Position numbers and translations under genes: made by a program
In this document: positions 36,356 through 44,796 of the stretch, one piece after another
How the letters are laid out: each line of letters opens with the position of its first letter
Numbering within the stretch: the stretch's first letter is position 1
The notes under the pieces: generated by a model
Databases searched by the model: none
Told to the model about the DNA's origin: nothing
The model's input: the letters and a program-made list of their open reading frames with translations, nothing else
DNA from: Fidelibacterota bacterium
Lineage (GTDB): Bacteria; Marinisomatota; Marinisomatia; Marinisomatales; S15-B10
Direction of reading: 5' to 3'
NCBI GenBank assembly: GCA_002715465.1
Contig: PAYY01000013.1
Location: 71,441 to 135,440 of the forward strand
DNA length: 64,000 nucleotides

Positions 36356-37687
36356 ATGAAAATTAAATCAATGTTTAGTAATAATTTGCAGAATTTAGAC
36401 CCTCAAGTTTTTTCAACTTTAAATAATGAATTATACCGACAAATTGATACTCTAGAACTTATTGCATCAGAGAACTTTGTTAGTGAATCTGTTCTAGAAG
36501 TAACTGGTGGTGTTATGACAAATAAATATGCTGAGGGTTATCCAGGGAAACGGTATTATGGTGGGTGTGAATGGGTAGATGAAGCAGAAAATATTGCTAG
36601 AGATCGTGCAAAGTCACTTTTTTTAGCAGATTACGTTAATGTCCAACCTCATTCGGGTTCACAAGCAAACATGGCGGTATTTTTTACTTTCCTTAAACCA
36701 GGAGATACCATTATGGGTTTGGATCTTGCTCATGGAGGTCATTTAACTCACGGAAGTGCAGTTAATTTTTCAGGAAAATTATTTAATATTATATCCTATC
36801 AAGTAGAAAGAGATACTGGACGTGTTGATTTTAATAAAATTTCAGATTTGGCCATTAAAAAAAAACCTAAACTTATAATATGTGGTGGTAGTGCATTGCC
36901 AAGGTTTATAGAATTTGAGTCTTATAGGACTATTGCTGATAAAGTAGGTGCTTTTCTTTTAGCCGACATTGCCCATCCTTCTGGCCTGGTTGCTTCTGGT
37001 ATTCATCCCACTCCATGGCCACACTGTCATATTGTTACGTCAACTACCCATAAAACTCTTAGAGGACCTAGAGGTGGATTAATATTGATGGGTGAAGATT
37101 TTGAAAATCCTTGGGGAGTTACAGCTCCGAAAACAGGTAGAACAAAAAATCTTTCAGAACTAATTGATTCAAATCTAATGCCTGGTATTCAAGGCGGACC
37201 TTTAATGCATATTATTGCGGCAAAAGCCGTTGCTTTTGGTGAAGCACTTAAACCTGAGTTTAAAACTTATTGTGAACAAGTTGTCCTCAATGCAAAAACT
37301 ATGGCGGACTTGTTCATTCAAAAAGATTATAATCTAATTTCTCATGGTACTGATACTCATGTATTATTAATTGATCTAACCAATAAAGGCATATCAGGAA
37401 AAAAGGCTGAAAATATACTTGAAATCGCTGGAATTGCTGTAAATAAAAATATGGTTCCATATGATGAACGAAGTCCTATGATAACTAGTGGTATTCGGAT
37501 TGGAACTCCCGCAATTACAACAAGAGGTATGGGAAAGGAAGAGATGTATAATATTGTTGAGAATATTGATAGAGTAATTCAATCTCCTGATGATAAATCA
37601 ATTGCATCAAGTGTTCGCGAAGAAATAAAAGAAATGTGTAAAAGGTTTCCCGTTTATCCTGGGTTAGTTGATGAAAAAGACAATTAA
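36356..37687 (+). CDS. glyA: Serine hydroxymethyltransferase
   Basis: A PLP enzyme interconverting serine and glycine with one-carbon transfer to tetrahydrofolate. Diagnostic segments are [53 protein letters not shown] and the PLP lysine in [13 protein letters not shown]. The ATG at 36356, nine bases after an AGAGAGA element, gives 443 residues; an upstream TTG at 36338 would add six. Its C-terminal 17 bases overlap the start of the TatT-like gene. Confidence 0.97.
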   Translation: MKIKSMFSNNLQNLDPQVFSTLNNELYRQIDTLELIASENFVSESVLEVTGGVMTNKYAEGYPGKRYYGGCEWVDEAENIARDRAKSLFLADYVNVQPHSGSQANMAVFFTFLKPGDTIMGLDLAHGGHLTHGSAVNFSGKLFNIISYQVERDTGRVDFNKISDLAIKKKPKLIICGGSALPRFIEFESYRTIADKVGAFLLADIAHPSGLVASGIHPTPWPHCHIVTSTTHKTLRGPRGGLILMGEDFENPWGVTAPKTGRTKNLSELIDSNLMPGIQGGPLMHIIAAKAVAFGEALKPEFKTYCEQVVLNAKTMADLFIQKDYNLISHGTDTHVLLIDLTNKGISGKKAENILEIAGIAVNKNMVPYDERSPMITSGIRIGTPAITTRGMGKEEMYNIVENIDRVIQSPDDKSIASSVREEIKEMCKRFPVYPGLVDEKDN

Positions 37688-38582
37688 TTTTCTACCTTTA
37701 ATTTTTTGTTCGGTGTTTTTTTCAAGCTGTTCTTTGGACAAGTTAATTATGGGTAATATGCTTAGTTCAGCTGGTGATGGTATTTCTAGTATTTATTTGT
37801 CAGAAGATGACCCTGAACTTGTCCGAGAGTCTCTTCCAACTAATATGAAACTTATTGAACTTCTAATTAATCAGTCTCCAAATAATCAGCAACTTTTAAC
37901 AGCAGCATGTCAAGTTTTTACAGTTTATGCTTATTCATTTCTTCTCCGAGATGCAGAAATTGCTATGGATGAAGATTTTTCAACAGCAAGAAAATTATAT
38001 TCAAGAAGTAGGAATCTTCTAAAACGTGCAAGAGATTATGGTTTAAAAGCTTTAGAAGTCTCTCATCCTGGATTTAAAGAATCTTATAATGATAATCCTA
38101 AAAACACTCTAATGAAAACTAATGATAAGGACATTCCAAGTTTGTACTGGACAGCAGCAGCTTGGGGACTCTATATTTCAGTTTCTAAAGATAATCCTTC
38201 CGCAATAATTGAACTCCCTAACATTGGATTCTTCCTAGAAAGAGCTCTTGAATTAGATGAGGATTATGAAAGAGGTGCTATTCATGATTTGATGTTTACT
38301 TATACACTAAGTCGTCCAGATGGAGGAAGTTCGGCTATAGTAGTAGCAAAAGAACATTATAATCGTGCTATTGATTTGTCAGAGGGTAGTCGTGCATCTC
38401 TTTATGTATCTTATGCTGAGTCAATTTCAATACCGAATCAGAATAAACAAGAATTTTTGCATTTACTGGATCAAGCTATTGGGGTGGATATTAATAAATT
38501 TCCAGATCAGAGGTTGGCTAATATTCTTGCTCAAGAACGAGCAAATTGGCTCAAAACTCGATTAGATGAATTGTTTTTCTAG
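37671..38582 (+). CDS. TatT-like lipoprotein (TRAP transporter-associated TPR component)
   Basis: A 303-residue lipoprotein (FFSSC, cysteine near residue 20) matching the TatT family first described from Treponema pallidum Tp0956. The helical TPR-like body contains LMGNMLSS-like [43 protein letters not shown] and [19 protein letters not shown]. TatT trimers partner a TRAP substrate-binding protein. The next gene is a fused TRAP permease, which supports the assignment, but no DctP/TatP binding-protein gene lies in this window. The ATG at 37671 overlaps the glyA end. Confidence 0.82.
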   Translation: MKKTINFLPLIFCSVFFSSCSLDKLIMGNMLSSAGDGISSIYLSEDDPELVRESLPTNMKLIELLINQSPNNQQLLTAACQVFTVYAYSFLLRDAEIAMDEDFSTARKLYSRSRNLLKRARDYGLKALEVSHPGFKESYNDNPKNTLMKTNDKDIPSLYWTAAAWGLYISVSKDNPSAIIELPNIGFFLERALELDEDYERGAIHDLMFTYTLSRPDGGSSAIVVAKEHYNRAIDLSEGSRASLYVSYAESISIPNQNKQEFLHLLDQAIGVDINKFPDQRLANILAQERANWLKTRLDELFF

Positions 38583-38642
38583 TACATTTATTTTGATTTT
38601 ATGAGAATTTTTGTTTATTAGCTTACTTACAATAGATCTAAA

Positions 38643-40460
38643 GTGAATATTATTCAAAAACTAATACATATTGGGAATAAATTAATTGTTCGCTCAGAAA
38701 ATGGTATAGCTATTTTAGTTCTTCTTAGCATGGCATCATTCCCACTATTTGAAGCCATAGGACGAATTTTTAATTTTCAAGGAATTCCTGGTTCTTCTGT
38801 AATTGTTCAGCACTTAACGTTATGGATTGGTTTCTTAGGTGCAATTATCGCAGCAAGAGAGAACCGTCTTCTATCCTTAACTCAACCCGTTGAGATACAA
38901 ATTAATAAAACAAAGGATTCCAAATTCTGGTTTGCACAATCTATGGCATTTATTATTTGTATGATTCTTGCTTATGCAAGTTTCCTTTTAGTAAAAACTG
39001 AATCTGAATATCCAAGAGATTTAATTCCTGGAATTTCTGTGTGGCTTGTCCAAGTTATAATGCCTATCGGCTTCTTTTTTATTGGTCTGGAAATATTTAG
39101 AAAAAATTGGCGTGAACGAATTTTTCAAATCATTTTATTATTATTATTTGTTTTAATTATGACTTTTGGTTTCAGTGAAAATTTTCAAGTCCCCATAATT
39201 TTATGGATAGGGATAATTGCCTTAGTACTAGCTTTAATATTAGGTGCCCCTATTTTTATTGGTCTTGGAGGTCTTGCTGTACTTCTTTTTTGGTATGATC
39301 AAGTTCCTATCGCAGCGGTTCCAGCAGAAATGTATAGAATTGTAGTATCACCTACATTACCAACAATTCCTCTGTTCACGCTAGCGGGTTATATACTTGC
39401 CCAAGGAGGTGCTTCAAAAAGATTAATTCTAGTGTTTCAAAATTGGTTTGGGTGGATTCCAGGTGGTACACCAGTTATGGTAACATTGCTTTGTGGATTT
39501 TTCACGACTTTAACAGGTGGTTCTGGTGTTACTATTCTTGCTCTTGGTGGTTTGTTGTTACCGATGCTATTATCCGAAAAATATCCCACACAGTTTTCTA
39601 TTGGACTTATTACTGTTTCGGGCTCTCTTGGTCTACTTTTCCCTCCAAGTCTTCCAGCGATTATTTACGGTGTAACAGCCGGTGTTCCAATTAATAAGAT
39701 ATTTTTAGCTGGTATTATTCCAGGACTTTTAATTGTAATTATGGTTGCTGGCTGGGGGGTTCGCCAGGGATATATTTCCAAGGTTGCTCGTCGAAGTTTT
39801 CTACCTAAGGAAGCTATAGATTCTTTTCTAAAAGCAAAATGGGAGGTTTTTTTACCAGCTTTTATACTTATTGGTATTTTTGGTGGATTTACTACACTTG
39901 TTGAGGTTGCTTCTTTCACAGTAATATATGTTTTAATTGTTGAAATTTTTGTATACAAGGATTTAAAATTAAAAGAAATTCCAAAAGTAATAATTGATTG
40001 TGCCTCTCTTGTAGGTGGTGTTTTAATTATTCTTGGGGTAGCTATGGGATTTACTAGTTATTTAGTAGATGCTCAGATACCTCTTCATGCTTTAGACTGG
40101 GTCAGAGAAAATATAGAGAGTAAATATGTTTTTCTATTTGCTCTAAATATTCTTTTGTTGATTGTAGGCTGTTTAATGGATATTTTTTCAGCGATAATTG
40201 TTATAGTCCCACTTATTAAACCAATGGGTGCTCATTTTGGTATAGATCCTGTTCATTTAGCCGTAATATTTATAGCTAATTTGGAACTTGGTTATCTAAC
40301 ACCACCAGTTGGCATGAATCTTTTTCTATCTGCATATCGATTTAATAAATCAATGCCACAAGTTTACAAAGCTACCTTACCTTTTTTTATAATATTGTTA
40401 ATTGCTGTATTAATAATTACCTATGTTCCAGCTTTTTCACTTATTTTATTTAATAATTAG
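38643..40460 (+). CDS. TRAP transporter permease, fused small (DctQ) and large (DctM) subunits
   Basis: A 605-residue integral membrane protein. Residues 1-165 form a DctQ-like four-helix domain with W-I-G-F-L-G-A-I-I-A-A-R-E-N (near 62). Residues about 175-605 are the DctM transporter domain (TLPTIPLFTLAGYILAQGG, TLTGGSGVTILALGG, LFPPSLPAIIYGVTAGV, LELGYLTPPVGMNLFLSAY). QM fusions are known. The transporter imports organic anions with Na+, but needs a periplasmic binding protein, which is not present here. The start is GTG at 38643. A TatT-like gene lies 60 bases upstream. Confidence 0.92.
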   Translation: MNIIQKLIHIGNKLIVRSENGIAILVLLSMASFPLFEAIGRIFNFQGIPGSSVIVQHLTLWIGFLGAIIAARENRLLSLTQPVEIQINKTKDSKFWFAQSMAFIICMILAYASFLLVKTESEYPRDLIPGISVWLVQVIMPIGFFFIGLEIFRKNWRERIFQIILLLLFVLIMTFGFSENFQVPIILWIGIIALVLALILGAPIFIGLGGLAVLLFWYDQVPIAAVPAEMYRIVVSPTLPTIPLFTLAGYILAQGGASKRLILVFQNWFGWIPGGTPVMVTLLCGFFTTLTGGSGVTILALGGLLLPMLLSEKYPTQFSIGLITVSGSLGLLFPPSLPAIIYGVTAGVPINKIFLAGIIPGLLIVIMVAGWGVRQGYISKVARRSFLPKEAIDSFLKAKWEVFLPAFILIGIFGGFTTLVEVASFTVIYVLIVEIFVYKDLKLKEIPKVIIDCASLVGGVLIILGVAMGFTSYLVDAQIPLHALDWVRENIESKYVFLFALNILLLIVGCLMDIFSAIIVIVPLIKPMGAHFGIDPVHLAVIFIANLELGYLTPPVGMNLFLSAYRFNKSMPQVYKATLPFFIILLIAVLIITYVPAFSLILFNN

Positions 40461-40559
40461 AGCATTTTGAGAAATATGTATACTTCAGGTATATTCAAGG
40501 ATGAACCTATTAGTAAAATTGATGGAACAGATTGAGCAAAAGAAAGTAAAAGAGATATT

Positions 40560-41906
40560 TTGAACTCGTTTATTAATTTTTTAAAATCAAGAATTATCTA
40601 TATTAGTATAGTTTTCCTTTCAATATTTATTTCTCCAGCTATTGCTGGGAGTGAAGCAGGTGCACTATTTTTACTTATTTCTCCAGGTGCTAGGGCAGGA
40701 GGCATGGGTGAGGCGCAAGTAGCTGTTGCAAATGATGCTTATGCTAGTTATTGGAACCCAGCAGGGTTAGCTTTTCTTGAGGGGTCAGAAGCAGCTTTAA
40801 TGCATGTAAATTGGCTTCCAAACCTTGTATCTGATATGTATTATGAATTTATTGCTTTTCGACATCATGTCCCTACTTTTGGAACTCTTGGCGGACATAT
40901 AATATTTTTAAATCTAGGTGAACAGCAAAGAACGGATGAACAAGGTGAAAATCTTGGTACTTTCAGTAGTTTTATGTTCGCAGCTACTGGTTCATATGGT
41001 GCCTTTATTTCCCGTACAGCAGCGATAGGTTTAAATATTAAGATATTGCACCAAAAACTGGCGGAAATAGGTGCAGGTGCAGAAAAAGGAAAAGGAGTAA
41101 CAACTGATTTCGCTTTTGATATTGGCTATCTTCAAAAAGGTTTTTTATCCAATAGATTAGATATAGGAATGACTATTACTAATATAGGTCCTAAAATTGC
41201 ATTTATAGATGAAGCACAAGCAGATCCTATGCCAACAAATTTTACCTTAGGTTTGAACTTTAGAGTTATTGATTCAGAACATAATAAGTTTAATATAGTT
41301 ATGGATTTTGATAAAATGCTTGTTGCTTCTTACCCTGATATGGATTGGGATGAAGATGGACTTGTCGGAATGCATGACAAAAAAGGTAAGTATATAGGTC
41401 CTAGCGGTAGTTATAATTCTGAAGGGAATTTGGAAAAAGCGCACACAGATCCTATATATATTGGTATTTTTTCTTCATGGTTTGATGATTGGATTCTTGG
41501 TGGTGATATTGATCGTCCAGGTAAAAGCGGAGTCTCTGACGGAAAAATTGGAGGCTATACAAAAAATGAATCTGGTAAATTTGTACCAACAGAATCAGAA
41601 TGGGGAAATCCTAATTATGGAAAATATAATGATGCCGGACAACTTGAACTTGGAACAGGTAAGAACCGTTCTATACAAAATGAATTGGATGAACTTGTTT
41701 TAAATCTTGGTGCTGAATACTGGTATTCTCGTTATTTTGCTCTTCGATTAGGGTATTATTATGATAAAATGGGTAAAATTCAGAACCCTACTTTTGGTGT
41801 AGGATTAAGATTTGCTGGATATGGTTTTGATGCTGGCTTTACTCTTGGAGAACCAGGTCACCCATTAACCAATACAATGCGGTTTTCACTCAACATTGAA
41901 TTTTGA
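40560..41906 (+). CDS. PorV/PorQ-family outer-membrane protein
   Basis: A 448-residue barrel protein with signal peptide (cleavage near ISPAIAG). The conserved PorV opening is present: SPGARAGGMGEAQVAVANDAYASYWNPAG. The barrel continues to a C-terminal strand NTMRFSLNIEF. In Bacteroidota PorV accepts type IX secretion cargo at the outer membrane. Between strands, residues about 260-370 hold a long, probably extracellular insert with a calcium-loop-like DMDWDEDG segment. The start is TTG at 40560. The two downstream genes encode surface-type proteins, one with a sorting domain, so a secretion role is plausible. Confidence 0.85.
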   Translation: MNSFINFLKSRIIYISIVFLSIFISPAIAGSEAGALFLLISPGARAGGMGEAQVAVANDAYASYWNPAGLAFLEGSEAALMHVNWLPNLVSDMYYEFIAFRHHVPTFGTLGGHIIFLNLGEQQRTDEQGENLGTFSSFMFAATGSYGAFISRTAAIGLNIKILHQKLAEIGAGAEKGKGVTTDFAFDIGYLQKGFLSNRLDIGMTITNIGPKIAFIDEAQADPMPTNFTLGLNFRVIDSEHNKFNIVMDFDKMLVASYPDMDWDEDGLVGMHDKKGKYIGPSGSYNSEGNLEKAHTDPIYIGIFSSWFDDWILGGDIDRPGKSGVSDGKIGGYTKNESGKFVPTESEWGNPNYGKYNDAGQLELGTGKNRSIQNELDELVLNLGAEYWYSRYFALRLGYYYDKMGKIQNPTFGVGLRFAGYGFDAGFTLGEPGHPLTNTMRFSLNIEF

Positions 41907-41925
41907 TTTTATAGGAATTTAATTT

Positions 41926-41954
41926 GAGATTCTCCGCCTTATAAAGGCATTCTC
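41926..41954. promoter_or_regulatory. Hairpin between porV-like and M6-like genes
   Basis: GCCTT-ATA-AAGGC (41936-41948) forms a tight 5-bp stem, flanked by a second pair GAGA/TCTC (41926-41929 and 41951-41954) around an internal loop. It lies eight bases before the downstream ATG. It has no T-tract on either strand close enough for a standard terminator, so attenuation, mRNA stabilisation or masking of the ribosome site are possible. Confidence 0.35.
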
Positions 41955-41961
41955 TTAAATA

Positions 41962-44784
41962 ATGATCAGACGGTTTTTAATCGCTTTTCTTTTGATTCCT
42001 CAAATTCAGGGTCAGTTAGTTCTTGATAAAAAAGAAATTTCAATTCTTGGAATTCGAGCAAGTTTTTTAAATGATGATCTTATTTCTTCTACGGGAGATG
42101 GATCTTTTTTAATGGCGCCTGAAGAAGATCAATGTCTAGATCATCTTATTGACCCTCCTCCACATAACCGGTCTTATTTTGAGGCTCATTTTAAAGCAAT
42201 CGACAACTATTTTCGTTCTGTTTCAAAAGGAAGGTTTGGTATTGATTTAAAAAACTCTCTCATTTTACCTTTTGAAATGGATTCTAGTTATGAACTTACT
42301 GGAACTATTGGAAGTTATTATCCTTATAACGACTCTCTTTCTCAAGCTTTAGGCATGGCGGAGCTTTTTAAAGAATCTATTGAATTAGCACATTCTTTAG
42401 ATCAGCCTAAGTTTAATGATTTTGATGTCATTGTCATTTTTCATGCTGGAATAGGTCAAGATTTTGATTTACCATTCATTGATCCGACTCAAACGGATAT
42501 TCCATCCATGTATATAGACTCTGAATTTTTAATGGATCAAATAAATTTTCCAGGAGTTAAACTTTCTGACTCATTAATTGTTAGATCAGGAATTATTTTA
42601 CCTGAAACCCAAAATCATTTACTTTATTCTATTTCATCGGAAATTTTTGCCGGCGTTAGTAATCCATGTGATTATCAATTTGGTTTGACTGGAACCTTTG
42701 CTTTATTAATGGGGAGTGCCATTGGTTTGCCCTCTTTATGGAATACTGAAACAGGTGAAAGTGGGGCGGGTATTTTTGCTTTAATGGATCAAGGTTCAAA
42801 TAACGGTAGAGGAGTTATTCCATCACCTCCAAATCCATGGACTCGAATTTGGGCTGGTTGGGAGAAGAGTAAAGATTTTAGCTCTGGTGATACAGTAAAA
42901 TTAGAGTCACGTGATTTATCCATAGATCAGACAGCCAAAATAGTTATTTCATCAAATGAATATTTTCTTGTTGAAAATAGAAATAACTGGATAAGGCCTT
43001 CGGTTGATATTGATTCAATTAAATGGACTATTAATGGAAGCAGTTATATTGAAGCAATGTTTGATTCTAGCGGTCTTATAATAGATAACAATACCGGCGT
43101 TGTAATTGGTGCATCAAATTACGATCTTGGTCTCCCAGGTTCAGGAATGCTTATATGGCATATTGATGAAGATAGAATTTCAGAAGGTTTAATTAATCAA
43201 AATTTGAATTTTAATAAAAATATAAAAGCTATTGATATTGAAGAAGCTGATGGTGCCCAAGATATTGGGTATCCATCAGCTTTTTTGTTTACGAACCCTT
43301 CCTCTGGACTTTGGTCAGATATGTGGTTTCATGGAAATGAGCAATTTTTTATTGCAAATTCTGCTTTTGAAAATAGACAGATTTCTTTTGGTCCTGATAC
43401 CTATCCAAATTCTAATTCTAATGGTGGTGGAAAAACATTTATTGAGTTTAATAATTTTACTCCCGCTGGAAAAACAATGAGTTTTTATATCTCGAATTCA
43501 TTTGTGGCAAATGGATTTCCAAAACCTTCACTTAATATGGAATTCTTATTTGATTTTAATGCTGATAAATTTGATGAAATTATTGGATTTTCTGATTCAC
43601 TTTGGTGGTCTTCTTCTCAAAATTTTTCTCCATCAGAAATTTCCTCTCATATTGATGGAGAGTATCTTTTAGGAATTACTAATGCTGAACTTACACCCCA
43701 ACTTGTATTTATTGTAAATGAAGAGGATAAGATTAAAGTCACACTTTTTTCATTTAATACTGATAAAGAAAGTTTTCAGACAGTTTGGAGATCTGAATAT
43801 TTTGATTCTTTACCAACTCGAATAATTGGCTTTGCAAATGAATCAAAAATTGCTCTTGACTATCCAAGTAAAAAAGTATTTATTACTGCTGATTCTTTAT
43901 GGGAAGAAAAAGGATCGAATATAATTTCTGCTAATTGGCAACATGTGTCATCTGAGAATCTTTCTGGTTCTGTATCTCATTTTCGTGATGAAGGTTTATA
44001 TGTCTCAACTTTGCAAGGAGAATCCTTTTCTGGTTTTCAAGGTGTAAATTTTCAATCTCTCATTGCAGTTGAATTAGATGGAGACAATGGTATTGAAATC
44101 CTAGCTTCTGATGAAAAAGGAGTTTTATATGCTATGAATGAGAATTTGACTCTTCTTAGTGGTTTTCCAATAGATATCGGTGCAGAGGGACCTATCTTAG
44201 TTGGACAGCTTTATGATACACCAAGTCCTGAAATTGTAACAAAAACAAATTCTGGAGCTATTTACATCATAGACTCTGAAGGCTATATTAAATATAAACT
44301 TGCTAGTAGTAAAAATGATGAAGTAAAAATGATTTCTGTATACAATGGGAAGAATGCTTTATTAACATCATCATCATTATGGCTTTTTGAAGAAAATAAT
44401 GATCAGATTCAAGATTATTGGCCAACAGCACATGGTGATATTATGAATCGTCGTATTTTCCATAAATCTGATGATTTAACCATTCCAAATGAAAAGAATT
44501 TAATTTTATTTGCAAAAACATATAATTACCCTAATCCTGTTGAAAAAGGCATGACTACTTTTCGTGTTACAGTCGGCAATGTAAATAAGATCACAATCAA
44601 TATATATGATACAGCGGGTTTTTTCATTGATAGGCTCGATATACCGCAAGTTCAAATCAATGGAGTGAATGAACTAATTTGGGATGTTCGAGATCTAGAA
44701 AGTGGATTATATCTTGCTAATATAGAAGCTTCTTTTGAATCAAAAACTGAAAATAAAATTATAAAAATTGCAATAATAAATTAA
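41962..44784 (+). CDS. Degenerate M6 peptidase-like surface protein with C-terminal sorting domain
   Basis: A 940-residue secreted protein: signal peptide (1-17), an M6-peptidase-like region (about 25-500), a beta-propeller-like or Ig-like middle (about 500-850) and a C-terminal sorting domain (about 850-940) with NYPNPVEKGMTTFRV and the LIWDVRDLESGLYLANIEA end. The M6 fold is recognised from spacing and flanks (FDVIVIFHAG, IGLPSLWNTETGESGAGIFALMDQG, WTRIWAGWE, GMLIWHIDE). Active M6 enzymes have HExGH just before the GLP-x-L segment; here these positions are L248-L249-M-G-S252, so the zinc ligands and catalytic glutamate are gone. It is probably a binding or structural surface protein exported through the PorV-linked system. 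It is not an active peptidase of the usual type. Confidence 0.72.
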   Translation: MIRRFLIAFLLIPQIQGQLVLDKKEISILGIRASFLNDDLISSTGDGSFLMAPEEDQCLDHLIDPPPHNRSYFEAHFKAIDNYFRSVSKGRFGIDLKNSLILPFEMDSSYELTGTIGSYYPYNDSLSQALGMAELFKESIELAHSLDQPKFNDFDVIVIFHAGIGQDFDLPFIDPTQTDIPSMYIDSEFLMDQINFPGVKLSDSLIVRSGIILPETQNHLLYSISSEIFAGVSNPCDYQFGLTGTFALLMGSAIGLPSLWNTETGESGAGIFALMDQGSNNGRGVIPSPPNPWTRIWAGWEKSKDFSSGDTVKLESRDLSIDQTAKIVISSNEYFLVENRNNWIRPSVDIDSIKWTINGSSYIEAMFDSSGLIIDNNTGVVIGASNYDLGLPGSGMLIWHIDEDRISEGLINQNLNFNKNIKAIDIEEADGAQDIGYPSAFLFTNPSSGLWSDMWFHGNEQFFIANSAFENRQISFGPDTYPNSNSNGGGKTFIEFNNFTPAGKTMSFYISNSFVANGFPKPSLNMEFLFDFNADKFDEIIGFSDSLWWSSSQNFSPSEISSHIDGEYLLGITNAELTPQLVFIVNEEDKIKVTLFSFNTDKESFQTVWRSEYFDSLPTRIIGFANESKIALDYPSKKVFITADSLWEEKGSNIISANWQHVSSENLSGSVSHFRDEGLYVSTLQGESFSGFQGVNFQSLIAVELDGDNGIEILASDEKGVLYAMNENLTLLSGFPIDIGAEGPILVGQLYDTPSPEIVTKTNSGAIYIIDSEGYIKYKLASSKNDEVKMISVYNGKNALLTSSSLWLFEENNDQIQDYWPTAHGDIMNRRIFHKSDDLTIPNEKNLILFAKTYNYPNPVEKGMTTFRVTVGNVNKITINIYDTAGFFIDRLDIPQVQINGVNELIWDVRDLESGLYLANIEASFESKTENKIIKIAIIN

Positions 44785-44796
44785 TCACATTAACAG

